Shown piece after piece: positions 52,659-61,600 of a stretch of 64,000 nt of DNA. The stretch is from Candidatus Polarisedimenticolia bacterium (lineage in GTDB: Bacteria > Acidobacteriota > Polarisedimenticolia > Gp22-AA2 > AA152). How positions within the stretch are numbered: the stretch's first letter is position 1; each line of letters begins with the position of its first letter. The DNA lies in assembly GCA_036004685.1 (NCBI GenBank), contig DASYRE010000031.1, positions 62,001 through 126,000 on the forward strand, written 5' to 3'. The notes under the pieces were generated by a model. That model was given only the letters and a program-made list of their open reading frames with translations. It was not told the origin of the DNA and did not search any database. Both the position numbers and the translations under genes were made by a program.

Positions 52659-55600
52659 TTGGGCCGCAAGGCGCGCGGAGGGTGGCTTCTGGTCCTGGCG
52701 GCGCTCGCCGCGTTCTCGTCGGCCAGCCCCGCCTTTCCCTTCGGCAAGAACAAGATCGCCTACGACCGCTTCGACTGGCACGTCTACAAGGCGCCCCACT
52801 TCGACGTTTACTACTATCCCGAGGAGGAGGGGCAGCTCGAGCAGGTCGTCTCCTACGCCGAAAGCGCCTACGTCAAGATCTCCCAGGCGCTGGATCACGA
52901 GATCAAGTTCCGCATCCCGCTGATCTATTACAAGACGCACGGAGAGTTCGAGCAGACCAACATCACGCTGGGGTTCATCCCGGAATTCGTCGCGGCGTTC
53001 GCGGAGCCGTTCGAGAACCGCATCGTCCTGCCGGTGGATCAGCCTCCGGACCTGCTCTACCAGCTCATCGCCCACGAGCTGACGCACGTCTTCGAGTACT
53101 CGATCCTCTACCAGGAGTCGCTCGGACGGGCCTTGCGCTCGCGCACCCCGCTGTGGCTGATGGAGGGTCTCGCCGAGCACATGGCGGGCGCCTCGAACCC
53201 GCTGAGCGAGATGGTGGTCCGCGACGCGGTCGTGAACGACATCATTCCTCCCATCCACAAGGTGAACGAGCTGAACTTCCTCACCTACCGGTTCGGGCAG
53301 GCGGCCTTCGACTACATCGAGGAGAAGTACGGGCAGGAAGGAATCCGCAACTTCCTCTGGGAGTACCGCAAGGTCCTGCTCGCCAACAATCTGGATAAGC
53401 CGATCAAGGAGGCCTTCGGGGTCGAGGCCGATGAGTTCGACCGGCAGTTCCGGCGCTACCTCCAGAAGAAGTACCTGGGGCTGCTGATCAACCAGAAGGA
53501 GCCGGAGGACTACGGCAAGGAGATCGGCATCAAGCTCGAGGGGATCTTCACCTTCTCGCCGGTCCTCTCGCCCAGCGGCGACCTGGTGGCCGCCCTGACG
53601 AACCGCTACGACGACCTGGACGTCGTGATCTTCTCCGCCAAGGACGGCGAGATGATCCGCAACCTGACCCGTGGGTTCACGAACAAGTACGAGAACATCA
53701 TCACCGAGGCCTTCGACGGCAAGAACGATCTCTCCTGGTCGGCGGAAGGGGACCGGATCGCCTTCTTCGCCCGCAAGGAGAACGAGCGCCGGCTCTTCAT
53801 CTACGACGCCTTGAAGGGCTCCGAGGTGGATCGCTTCTCCATCCCCGGGATCGACGTGGAGTCCTCACCCGCCTTCTCCCCGGACGGAAAATCGATCGTG
53901 TTTTCGGGCAACGAGCGGGGGGTGGTCGACATCTTCCGCTTCGATCTGGCGACCGGCAAGACGGCGCACGTCACCCAGGACGAGTTCTACGACAGCAACC
54001 CCTCCTGGTCGCCCGACGGGAAATGGATCGTCTTCAACCGCCGGATCAACCAGTACGAGAAGATTTTCATGGTCGACTCGGCGGATCCGAGCCGCCTCAC
54101 CCAGCTCACGTTCGGCGAGTCCGGGGACATCCAGCCCTCCTTCTCGCGCGACGGGAAGACCGTCTATTACGTCTCGGATCTCGGGAAGAACCGGATCTTC
54201 AATCTCTATTCGCTGAGCCTCACCGACGGCGAGATTAAGCAGTACACCGACCTCATCGGCGGCTGCTTCACGCCGCTGGAGATCCAGGCGTCCGACGGCA
54301 AGACGTCTCTCGCCGTCTCGACCTACTACAAGGGGCGCTATCGCCTGTTCCGGATGGAGCTGGGGGAGCCGGTCGCGGTGATCAAGCCCGGGGAGCAGTC
54401 ACAGGAGCCTCCCGAGATCGAGCCATTCGAGCCGCCGCTGAAGCTGGCGCTCGACCAGAAGGAGAAGAGCGTCTACGACAAGCTCGATTTCCACGTCGAG
54501 AGCAATCCCAGCGTCCTCATCGGCGTCGCCGACGACGGGACGGTGCTCAGCAACGCCCAGATCATCCTGTCGGACCTGCTGGGGAACAACCGGATCTTCA
54601 TGAACTTCCAGTCGGTCTCCACCTATTCGAACATCGACATCGAGTACTGGAACCTGAGGCACCGCTGGAATTACGCCTTCCAGCTGCTCGACTTCCGGGA
54701 TTTCTTCACCGTCAGCACCACTTCCGGCGATTTCCGGCTGCGCCAGAACAGCCGCATCACCGGCCTCGGCTCGCACCTCTCCTATCCGTTCTCCCGCGCC
54801 TATCGCGTGGAGGGGGGACTGGGGTACTACCAGCGCACCGTGGATCGGCCGTTCACCGAGATTGTGTCCACGCCGAGCGGGCCGCTTGTCCGGATCCGGT
54901 TCCTCACTTTCAAAGAGCAATACCCTCTCCTGACGGCCTCCTTCTCGGGAGACACGACCCGCTACAAGGAATTCGGCCCCTATCACGGCAAGCGCTTCAG
55001 CCTGAACGTGGAATACACCCCGACCGTCTCGGGAGACGGCCAGCCGTTCACCAACGAATACCTCGACTACCGCGCCTACGCCCATTTGACGCGCCGCTCG
55101 CTGTTCGCCTGGCGGCTGCTCGGGGCGGTGAGCAACAGCAAGGGGGATCCCGGCCTGGGCGGGAGCTTCATCTACTCCATCGGCGGGTTCAACCAGATCC
55201 GCGGCTACAATTTCCGGGAGTTCTTCGGGAACCGCGTGGCCTTCTCGAACCTCGAGCTGCGGTTCCCGCTGGTGGACGAGCTGCGCTTTCCCTTCGGCTC
55301 GATTCGGATGCTGCGGGGCTTCCTCTTCTTCGACGTCGGGGCCGCCTGGTTCCAGGGGGATCGGTGGTACGATCCCCATACGGGAGGCTCGGACGCCACC
55401 TATCAAGGGCTCGATCTCATCCGTGACGACCCGGCGTCGCCCGGGACTCTCATCGCCGTCCCCCGCGAGTTCGAGTTCTATGACAGCAAGAACCACATGC
55501 TCGCCGACGGCCGCGGCTCGTACGGCATCGGCTTCTCCTGGTTTCTGGGACCTTTCGAGCTCACGTGGACCTGGGCGAAGCGCCTGGAGAACAGCATCGT

Positions 55601-55712
55601 GGTGGGCGACGAGGTCGGGCCGACCGGGTTCCCGTCCTCGTTCAAGCGGATTCCCGATCCACGCTTCGACAACGGCACCGAGCAGTCCTTCTACATCGGC
55701 ACCTCTTTCTGA
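52659..55712 (+). CDS. Peptidase MA-like / TolB-type propeller / Omp85 barrel fusion
   Basis: 1017 residues from TTG 52659, with GAGGGG upstream. The signal peptide is LLVLAALAAFSSASPAFPF. Residues ~30-290 are a gluzincin metalloprotease-like domain: IAHELTHVFEYS (His139, Glu140, His143) and WLMEGLAEHMAG. Residues ~295-570 carry TolB/WD40-like PD repeats (SPSGDLVAALTNRY, FSPDGKSIVFSGNERG, WSPDGKWIVFNRR). Residues ~690-1017 are an Omp85/BamA-type barrel: GGFNQIRGYNFREFFGNRVA and LRGFLFFDVGAAW. The order suggests a secreted or periplasmic protease held on an outer-membrane barrel. It lies 23 bp from the preceding gene and 13 bp from the next. Confidence 0.85.
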   Translation: MGRKARGGWLLVLAALAAFSSASPAFPFGKNKIAYDRFDWHVYKAPHFDVYYYPEEEGQLEQVVSYAESAYVKISQALDHEIKFRIPLIYYKTHGEFEQTNITLGFIPEFVAAFAEPFENRIVLPVDQPPDLLYQLIAHELTHVFEYSILYQESLGRALRSRTPLWLMEGLAEHMAGASNPLSEMVVRDAVVNDIIPPIHKVNELNFLTYRFGQAAFDYIEEKYGQEGIRNFLWEYRKVLLANNLDKPIKEAFGVEADEFDRQFRRYLQKKYLGLLINQKEPEDYGKEIGIKLEGIFTFSPVLSPSGDLVAALTNRYDDLDVVIFSAKDGEMIRNLTRGFTNKYENIITEAFDGKNDLSWSAEGDRIAFFARKENERRLFIYDALKGSEVDRFSIPGIDVESSPAFSPDGKSIVFSGNERGVVDIFRFDLATGKTAHVTQDEFYDSNPSWSPDGKWIVFNRRINQYEKIFMVDSADPSRLTQLTFGESGDIQPSFSRDGKTVYYVSDLGKNRIFNLYSLSLTDGEIKQYTDLIGGCFTPLEIQASDGKTSLAVSTYYKGRYRLFRMELGEPVAVIKPGEQSQEPPEIEPFEPPLKLALDQKEKSVYDKLDFHVESNPSVLIGVADDGTVLSNAQIILSDLLGNNRIFMNFQSVSTYSNIDIEYWNLRHRWNYAFQLLDFRDFFTVSTTSGDFRLRQNSRITGLGSHLSYPFSRAYRVEGGLGYYQRTVDRPFTEIVSTPSGPLVRIRFLTFKEQYPLLTASFSGDTTRYKEFGPYHGKRFSLNVEYTPTVSGDGQPFTNEYLDYRAYAHLTRRSLFAWRLLGAVSNSKGDPGLGGSFIYSIGGFNQIRGYNFREFFGNRVAFSNLELRFPLVDELRFPFGSIRMLRGFLFFDVGAAWFQGDRWYDPHTGGSDATYQGLDLIRDDPASPGTLIAVPREFEFYDSKNHMLADGRGSYGIGFSWFLGPFELTWTWAKRLENSIVVGDEVGPTGFPSSFKRIPDPRFDNGTEQSFYIGTSF

Positions 55713-55725
55713 TTCCCACGGCGGC

Positions 55726-57348
55726 ATGAGCTTTCGATCGCGCGCGCTCCGCCTCGGGCTGGGCCTGTTTCTGCTGCTGGCCGTCGCGGCAGTGATGCTC
55801 ACTGCGCACCTCGGAGACGAAGGGCTCACCGACCCCGACGAATCGGCCTACGCCGAGTCGGTCCGGGAGATGGTGGAGCGCGGCGACTGGCTCGTCCCGC
55901 ATCTTTATGGCGAGCCGCTGCTGGACAAGCCGATCTTCTTCTACTGGGCGATGGGCGCGTCCTTCCGGCTCTTCGGAGAGAACGAGCTGGCGGCGCGCCT
56001 CCCCTCGGTCCTGGCCGCCCTGGTCCTGCTCCTGGCGGTCCTGCGGCTCGGTTTCCTGATCTATGGGAGCGAGACGGCCGGATGGATCGCCGCTTTCATC
56101 CTGCTCGCGTCCCCCCAGTTCGTGGTGATGGGGCGGGCGGCCGTGACCGACATGATCCTGACGGCGTTCTGCACGCTCGGGATCCTCTGCTATCTGGAGA
56201 CCCTGGGGGAGCCGAGACACCGGATCCTGCCGCTGGCGGGAGCGGCCTGCTTCGGGCTCGCGGCCCTCACGAAAGGGCCGGTCGGACTCCTCCTTCCCCT
56301 TCTGGTTCTGGGAGGCTATCTGGCGATCACGCGATCGCTGCCGCGGCTGCGCCTGCTCCGTCCCGTGGCGAGCCTGATCGTCATCGCCGCCCTGGCCGTG
56401 CCCTGGTACGCTGCCATCGCCGTCGCCCGTCCCGATCTCGTGGAGAGATTCTTCGTCACCGGCAACCTGGGGCGCTTCCTGAGGCCGGAGCACCAGGCCG
56501 AGCCGCCTCTCTACTATCTGGTGGTCCTGAGCATCGGGTTCCTTCCCTGGTCGGCGTTTCTTCCCGGCGCGGTCGGCCGATCGTTCCTGGATTGGCGGCG
56601 CGGCAGCATCCTCCGGCCCCGGCTTCTTCCCGCCGTATGGCTCCTGGCGCTGCTGGCGTTCTTCACGCTGGCGGCCAGCAAGCTCCCTTCGTACATCCTC
56701 CCGGCACTGCCGGCGGCGGCTCTTCTGGCGGCGGGGTCCTTGGAGGAATGGCTCGATCCCGAACCGGGCAAGACGCGGCCGGCCGGAGTCGGGGCGATGA
56801 TTTTCCTGACGATCTTCACCGCGGGGATCGCCTGCTTCGTCTGGAAGGCGAACAGCTTCGGCTCGGTGCCGATGGACCTGAAAGCGGCGCTGCTGCCCCT
56901 CACCCTCAGCGGCGTCGCCGGCAGTCTCGTCGCGCTCGGAGCGCTCCTGGCGGGCCGATCGCGGACCTCCTATTTCCTTCTTCTAGCCGGGAGCATGATC
57001 CTGATCTTCAGCCTCGTGGCGTTCGGGTTCCCGCGGCTTGAGGCCTGGAAGAGCAGCCGCGAGCCGGCCGACGTGGTGCGATCTCTGCTGCAGCCCTCCG
57101 ATGCGGTCATCCTCTATCGCGAGAACCACCCCGGCTTCGCGTATTACCTGCGCCGGGTTCCCGAGCTGATCCGCGCGGAGCCGGAGCTGGTCGCCAGGCT
57201 CGAAGCGCCGCGGCGCCTCTACTGCCTGATGGGATGGGACCGGTACGAAAGGCTGAAAATCCGCCACCCCGCCGCTCCCCTTCACCTTCTGAAGAAATCG
57301 GGGCACGTCGCGGTGGTGACGAATTTCCTCCCGGGGGTCGAGCCGTGA
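55726..57348 (+). CDS. GT39/ArnT-like integral-membrane glycosyltransferase
   Basis: 540 residues from ATG 55726. About 12 membrane helices. The first loop has the acidic catalytic motif LTDPDESAYAE at ~33-43, as in ArnT and PMT-family (GT-C) enzymes that use polyprenyl-phosphate sugars. KPIFFYWAMGASFRLFGE, LASPQFVVMGRAAVTDMI and LPSYILPALPAAALL are further family marks. It transfers a sugar on the periplasmic side; acceptor unknown. Its TGA overlaps the GT2 gene. Confidence 0.92.
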   Translation: MSFRSRALRLGLGLFLLLAVAAVMLTAHLGDEGLTDPDESAYAESVREMVERGDWLVPHLYGEPLLDKPIFFYWAMGASFRLFGENELAARLPSVLAALVLLLAVLRLGFLIYGSETAGWIAAFILLASPQFVVMGRAAVTDMILTAFCTLGILCYLETLGEPRHRILPLAGAACFGLAALTKGPVGLLLPLLVLGGYLAITRSLPRLRLLRPVASLIVIAALAVPWYAAIAVARPDLVERFFVTGNLGRFLRPEHQAEPPLYYLVVLSIGFLPWSAFLPGAVGRSFLDWRRGSILRPRLLPAVWLLALLAFFTLAASKLPSYILPALPAAALLAAGSLEEWLDPEPGKTRPAGVGAMIFLTIFTAGIACFVWKANSFGSVPMDLKAALLPLTLSGVAGSLVALGALLAGRSRTSYFLLLAGSMILIFSLVAFGFPRLEAWKSSREPADVVRSLLQPSDAVILYRENHPGFAYYLRRVPELIRAEPELVARLEAPRRLYCLMGWDRYERLKIRHPAAPLHLLKKSGHVAVVTNFLPGVEP

Positions 57349-58154
57349 CCGGGACCTCTCCGGTGGATCTTCCCGAAGAGGCGCTCCAGCTCCGGCTGGC
57401 GCGCCGGCATCCGGCGGAGAGCGTCACCGTCTTCTTCCCGATGTACAACGAAGAAGAGAACGTCCAGGCGGCCGTGTCGAGCGCCGCGGAGATCCTCGAA
57501 AGCCTCACCGACGACTTCGAGATCCTGATCGTCGACGACGCCAGCACCGACCGGACGAGCGAGATCGCGCTCGCCCTGGCCAAGGCGGATCCCCGCATCC
57601 GCGTCGTCCGGCACGACAAGAACCTCCGGCTGGGAGGGGCGCTGAAGACCGGCTTCGCCCAGGCCCGCAAGGATCTCGTCCTCTACTCCGACGCCGACTA
57701 CCCGTTCGACATGATCGAGCTGGTCAAGGCGGTCCGGATCATCCGGCAGGCCGACGTCGTGGCGGCCTACCGGTTCGATCGGACGGGCGAGGGGCCGGTG
57801 CGCACCGTCTATTCGTTCGGCTGGAACCTCCTCGTCAAGATCCTGTTCGGCCTGAAGGTCAAGGACGTGAATTTCTCCTTCAAGCTGGTGCGGCGCAAGG
57901 TCTTCGAGCGGGTGAGGCTTTCGAGCGAAAGCTCGTTCATCGACGCCGAGCTCCTGATCCGCTGCCAGTACCTCGGCTACCGGATCCTCCAGATGGGCGT
58001 CGACTATTTCCCCCGAAGCCGCGGAATCTCGACCCTTTCCAGCTTCTCCACGATCCGCAAGATGCTCGCCGAGATGTTCCGCCTCTACCCGGAGCTCAAG
58101 ACGATGCGCCGCGAGGTCCGCCGCTCGGGAGGCTTCCGGCGGCCGCCGGAATGA
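57345..58154 (+). CDS. GT2 glycosyltransferase, polyprenyl-phosphate-sugar synthase-like
   Basis: 269 residues. GTG 57345 overlaps the GT39 stop (GTGA). A GT-A fold with VFFPMYNEEENVQAAVSSAA, ILIVDDASTDRTSEIA, KNLRLGGALKTGFAQAR and LYSDADYPFD carries the DxD-like metal site. The short length and absence of a membrane tail resemble dolichyl/polyprenyl-phosphate mannose or glucose synthases. It probably supplies the lipid-linked sugar used by the GT39 enzyme beside it. Its end overlaps the next gene (ATGA). Confidence 0.9.
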   Translation: MTGTSPVDLPEEALQLRLARRHPAESVTVFFPMYNEEENVQAAVSSAAEILESLTDDFEILIVDDASTDRTSEIALALAKADPRIRVVRHDKNLRLGGALKTGFAQARKDLVLYSDADYPFDMIELVKAVRIIRQADVVAAYRFDRTGEGPVRTVYSFGWNLLVKILFGLKVKDVNFSFKLVRRKVFERVRLSSESSFIDAELLIRCQYLGYRILQMGVDYFPRSRGISTLSSFSTIRKMLAEMFRLYPELKTMRREVRRSGGFRRPPE

Positions 58155-59053
58155 AGCGGCTCCTGGTCGTCGCCGACGATCTGGGGCTCACTCCGGGGGT
58201 GAACGCCGGGATCGCGGCCGCGTTCCGCGACGGCATCCTCACCAGCGCCTCGTTTCTGACCAACACCGCCCACTTCGAGCAGACCGTCTCGCTGATCCGC
58301 TCCTTGCCGGGGTTGAAGGTCGGCGTCCATCTCTCGCTGGTGGGAGGAAAGCCGGTCCGGGCGCCGTCGGCCGTGCCGAGCCTGGCCCCGGACGGCGAGC
58401 GATTCCGGGAGTCGTGGCGGCAGTTCCTGCCCGCCTGGCTCCTCGGAAGAATCAAGACGGAGGAAGTCCGCGCCGAATGGGAGGCGCAGATCGCCCGGGC
58501 CACGGCGGCCGGCGTTCGCCCCGCCCACCTCGACAGCCACCAGCACCTGCACCTCCTTCCGCCGCTCTGGAGAGTCGCGGCCGGCCTGGCTCGCCGGTTC
58601 GGGATTCCGAGAATGCGCCTGCCGCGACGGGGCCAGAGCGGGGGAGACTCGGGCCGCGGCATGGGCGCGGGCCTCGCGGGAGAGGCGGGCGGCGCTTCCG
58701 GCGCCCCCTTGTCGCGCCGAGCTCTCGAGCTGGTCCTCGCGCGCCTCGCCGCCGTCTCCGACAAGGCCCCGGCCGCCGGCAAGCCGGCAGAAACGGCTTC
58801 GGACCTCACGCGGTGCGATCGGCTCTTCGGGATCGCGGAGACCGGCCGCCTCGATCTCCCCGCGCTTCTCGGAGTGCTGCGGCGGATTCCGGAAGGAACT
58901 TCCGAGCTCGTCACCCATCCCGGCTATCCCGACCCCGAGCTGCGGCGCGATTATCGCTGGGGCTATGCGTGGGAAGCGGAGGCGGCGGCGCTGATGTCGC
59001 CCGAAGCCCGCCAGGAGATTTCCAGGCGCGGCATCGCGTTGGAGAGGACGTGA
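58151..59053 (+). CDS. ChbG/HpnK-family deacetylase
   Basis: 300 residues. ATG 58151 overlaps the GT2 stop by 4 nt. YdjC-like fold: KRLLVVADDLGLTPGVNAGI with the metal Asp pair, VGVHLSLVGGKPV, AHLDSHQHLHLLPP and ELVTHPGYPDPEL with the metal His residues. Relatives deacetylate chito-oligosaccharides (ChbG) or hopanoid precursors (HpnK). With the glycosyltransferases upstream, an N-acetyl-sugar on a lipid carrier or envelope glycan is the likely substrate. An insertion of Gly/Ala-rich sequence (170-200) is unusual for the family. Confidence 0.9.
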   Translation: MKRLLVVADDLGLTPGVNAGIAAAFRDGILTSASFLTNTAHFEQTVSLIRSLPGLKVGVHLSLVGGKPVRAPSAVPSLAPDGERFRESWRQFLPAWLLGRIKTEEVRAEWEAQIARATAAGVRPAHLDSHQHLHLLPPLWRVAAGLARRFGIPRMRLPRRGQSGGDSGRGMGAGLAGEAGGASGAPLSRRALELVLARLAAVSDKAPAAGKPAETASDLTRCDRLFGIAETGRLDLPALLGVLRRIPEGTSELVTHPGYPDPELRRDYRWGYAWEAEAAALMSPEARQEISRRGIALERT

Positions 59054-59173
59054 TCGGCGCGGGCCTTGAAGACGGACCAGGGACGCGCCCGTGGCCTCGA
59101 GAACCGTCGCCGAAGGAAGAAATCCCTTTATAATGTGGCGCCGCGCAAGCGTTCGCCGTCTTCGGGAGAGTTC

Positions 59174-60208
59174 ATGCGTCCCCAACCCCGGCTCCTGGCC
59201 GTTGCGCTCCCTCTCCTCGTTCTCCCGGCCGCGATGAGTCTCTCGCCGGCGTTCGCCGGGCGCCGCGTGGCCACGTTCAGCATCGTGGGATACGACCCGG
59301 TGACGGGCGATCTCGGCGTCGCGGTGGAGTCGCGGTTCTTCGCCGTGGGATCGGTCGTCCCTTGGGCGAAGGCCGGAGTCGGCGCCGTCGCGACGCAATC
59401 CTTCGCCAACACGACCTTCGGGCCGAAGGGGCTGCAGCTCCTCGAGAAGGGCCTCGCCCCCGCCGAAGTCCTCGATCAGCTCGTGAAGGGCGATGCGCAA
59501 GCCGAGCAGCGCCAGGCCGGCATCGTGGACGCGAAGGGCAGGACCGCCACCTGGACCGGAGCGAAATGCAACGCCTGGGCCGGCGGGAAGATGGGTAAGA
59601 ACTACGCGGCCCAGGGCAACATCCTGGCCGGAAAGGAAGTCGTGGGGGCGATGGCCGCGAGCTTCGAGGCTTCCACGGCGCTGCCGCTCGCCGACCGGCT
59701 GGTGAAGGCGCTCGCCGCCGGCCAGGCCGCGGGCGGCGATGCGCGCGGGCAGCAATCGGCGGCCCTTCTGGTCGTTCGCGACAGGGGTGGCTACGCCGGC
59801 TACAACGATCGCTACATCGACCTGCGCGTCGACGACAGCCCGCGCCCCATCGAGGAGCTGCAGCGCCTCCTCGAGCTGCACCACACGACCAACGCTTACA
59901 GCGACGCGCGTTTCTGGGTGGACAAGGGGGAGCGGGAGCGCGCCGTCGCGATCATGGAGGAGGCGACGCGGCGGCGAGCCTCCGCGCCGGGCCTGAACGA
60001 GGCGGACCGGGGAAGCGCCTATTACGATCTGGCCTGCTTCTATTCGCTCGCGGCGCTGAAGGAGCCGGCCTTCGCGAACCTGGAGAAGGCGTTCCGGCTG
60101 AATCCGACGCTGGTTCCGTATTCCCTGAACGACACCGACCTCGACCCGATTCGGGACGATCCGCGCTACAAGGCCTGGGTCAAGGATGCCGGCGCTCCGA
60201 AGAAATGA
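59174..60208 (+). CDS. Secreted DUF1028 (Ntn-hydrolase-like) protein with TPR tail
   Basis: 344 residues; GGGAG lies 5 nt before ATG 59174, and a TATAAT at 59129-59134 may be its -10. A signal peptide (LLAVALPLLVLPAAMSLSPA) leads into DUF1028: VATFSIVGYDPVTGDLGVAV and ATQSFANTTFGPKGLQLLEK, a fold related to Ntn hydrolases. The C-terminal 90 residues (YYDLACFYSLAALKEPAF, LDPIRDDPRYKAW) are a TPR-type tail. Enzymatic activity is unproved. It is the last gene before the atypical restriction-modification pair. Confidence 0.9.
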   Translation: MRPQPRLLAVALPLLVLPAAMSLSPAFAGRRVATFSIVGYDPVTGDLGVAVESRFFAVGSVVPWAKAGVGAVATQSFANTTFGPKGLQLLEKGLAPAEVLDQLVKGDAQAEQRQAGIVDAKGRTATWTGAKCNAWAGGKMGKNYAAQGNILAGKEVVGAMAASFEASTALPLADRLVKALAAGQAAGGDARGQQSAALLVVRDRGGYAGYNDRYIDLRVDDSPRPIEELQRLLELHHTTNAYSDARFWVDKGERERAVAIMEEATRRRASAPGLNEADRGSAYYDLACFYSLAALKEPAFANLEKAFRLNPTLVPYSLNDTDLDPIRDDPRYKAWVKDAGAPKK

Positions 60209-60273
60209 TCGCCCGCGCCCTCGGGCCAGGCTCGGATCGAGGCTCATCGTCGATATCTGATAGAGTTCCGCCA

Positions 60274-61137
60274 ATGAGCATGGAGACTATCCGAAATATA
60301 GCTCGCTCCTCCAGGGCGGCAATCCGCCAACCAGCAGCGCGGGCGGCGATTCGCCAGGTGCCGGCTCTGCGTCCCCCGCTCAAGTGGGCCGGTGGCAAGC
60401 GCTGGCAGGTGCCGCACCTGAAACCCTTGTGGCGAAAGCACGCGAATCGGCGCCTGGTGGAGCCCTTCTGCGGAGGGCTCGCAGTGACGCTCGGTCTCGT
60501 TCCCGAGCGAGCGCTTCTGAACGACATTAATCAGCACGTTATCAACTTCTACCGCTGGCTAGGGCGCGGCCTCACGATCGATCTACAAATGAAAAACTCT
60601 GAAAAGCTTTATTACCGCCATCGCAACCGCTTCAACCAGTTCCTCGCTGAAGGCCTCGAGGAAAGCGCCGAGGCAGCAGCGCTTTTTTACTTTTTGAACC
60701 GCACCGGCTACAACGGCCTCTGCCGATTCAACAGAAAGGGCAGCTTCAACGTGCCCTTTGGCCGTTACGTCCGCATCAATTACACCACCGACTTCTCGGC
60801 GTACGTCGAAGTCTTCGCGAACTGGGAATTCACGAGCTCCGACTTTGGGGAGATCCAGCTAGAAACTACTGACTTCATCTATGCCGATCCGCCCTATGAC
60901 GTGGAGTTTACTCAATACGCTCAGAACGGATTCTCCTGGGACGATCAGGTTAGGACGGCGGAGCAATTGGCTCGCCATCGAGGTCCCGTCGTGCTGTCAA
61001 ACCAGGCCACGCCGAGGATCGTCAAGCTGTATGAGAAACTCGGCTATCGATTGAGCATTCTCGAGGCGCCGCGCATGATCAGCTGCACGGGAGACCGCAG
61101 CCGCGCCCGAGAGGTTCTAGCGGTCCGAAACCTCTGA
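60274..61137 (+). CDS. D12-class adenine-specific DNA methyltransferase (Dam-like)
   Basis: 287 residues from ATG 60274; ATG 60280 is also in frame. An alpha-class N6-adenine methyltransferase: motif X LKWAGGKRW, motif I LVEPFCGGLAVTL, and catalytic motif IV DPPYD. FLNRTGYNGLCRFNRKG is typical of the D12/Dam family, several of which recognise GATC; the target here cannot be told. The base composition is visibly more AT-rich than its neighbours, with codons such as TTT, ACT and AAA more frequent. It forms a restriction-modification pair with the nuclease gene 4 bp downstream. Confidence 0.93.
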   Translation: MSMETIRNIARSSRAAIRQPAARAAIRQVPALRPPLKWAGGKRWQVPHLKPLWRKHANRRLVEPFCGGLAVTLGLVPERALLNDINQHVINFYRWLGRGLTIDLQMKNSEKLYYRHRNRFNQFLAEGLEESAEAAALFYFLNRTGYNGLCRFNRKGSFNVPFGRYVRINYTTDFSAYVEVFANWEFTSSDFGEIQLETTDFIYADPPYDVEFTQYAQNGFSWDDQVRTAEQLARHRGPVVLSNQATPRIVKLYEKLGYRLSILEAPRMISCTGDRSRAREVLAVRNL

Positions 61138-61141
61138 GTCC

Positions 61142-61558
61142 ATGTCGACACGAGACACGGGAACGGGGACGGTTCTCGAGCAGATGATCCTGCCCGCCTT
61201 GCAGCGCGGCGGCTATGCCCATCGAAAACAAGTCATCATCGGCACCCGGATTGGCGGACGCCGGCATTGTATTGATGCGATTGCGGAAAAGGATGACCGA
61301 CAGTGGCTCGTCTCTCTCAAATGGCAGCAAGTTTCCGGCACCGCCGAGCAAAAGGTCCCCTTTGAAGTCATTTGCCTGGCCGATTCAGTTCTCTCGGGGG
61401 GCTATGAGTCCGCGTATCTCGTTCTCGGCGGAGAAGGCTGGACGCTTCGGAATTTTTACACCAGCGGCGGCCTGCAGAAATACTTGAGCGGCACGGCGTC
61501 GGTGAACATCGTGACCCTGGAGTCATTCATCGCGAAAGCGAACCAGGGACGTCTGTGA
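61142..61558 (+). CDS. PD-(D/E)xK-like nuclease, partner of the methyltransferase
   Basis: 138 residues; ATG 61142 is 4 bp after the methyltransferase stop. The central stretch RRHCIDAIAEKDDRQWLVSL then KWQQVSGTAEQKVPFEVI has a D-x(n)-x-x-K arrangement, a conserved mark of a small PD-(D/E)xK family associated with methyltransferases. It has a more AT-rich composition than the host, like the methyltransferase. It is probably the cognate type II endonuclease. The cleavage site is unknown. Confidence 0.75.
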   Translation: MSTRDTGTGTVLEQMILPALQRGGYAHRKQVIIGTRIGGRRHCIDAIAEKDDRQWLVSLKWQQVSGTAEQKVPFEVICLADSVLSGGYESAYLVLGGEGWTLRNFYTSGGLQKYLSGTASVNIVTLESFIAKANQGRL

Positions 61559-61600
61559 TAGAAGAGCGCTCCTGACCAGCGTCCTTCCGGAGGAATCAGC

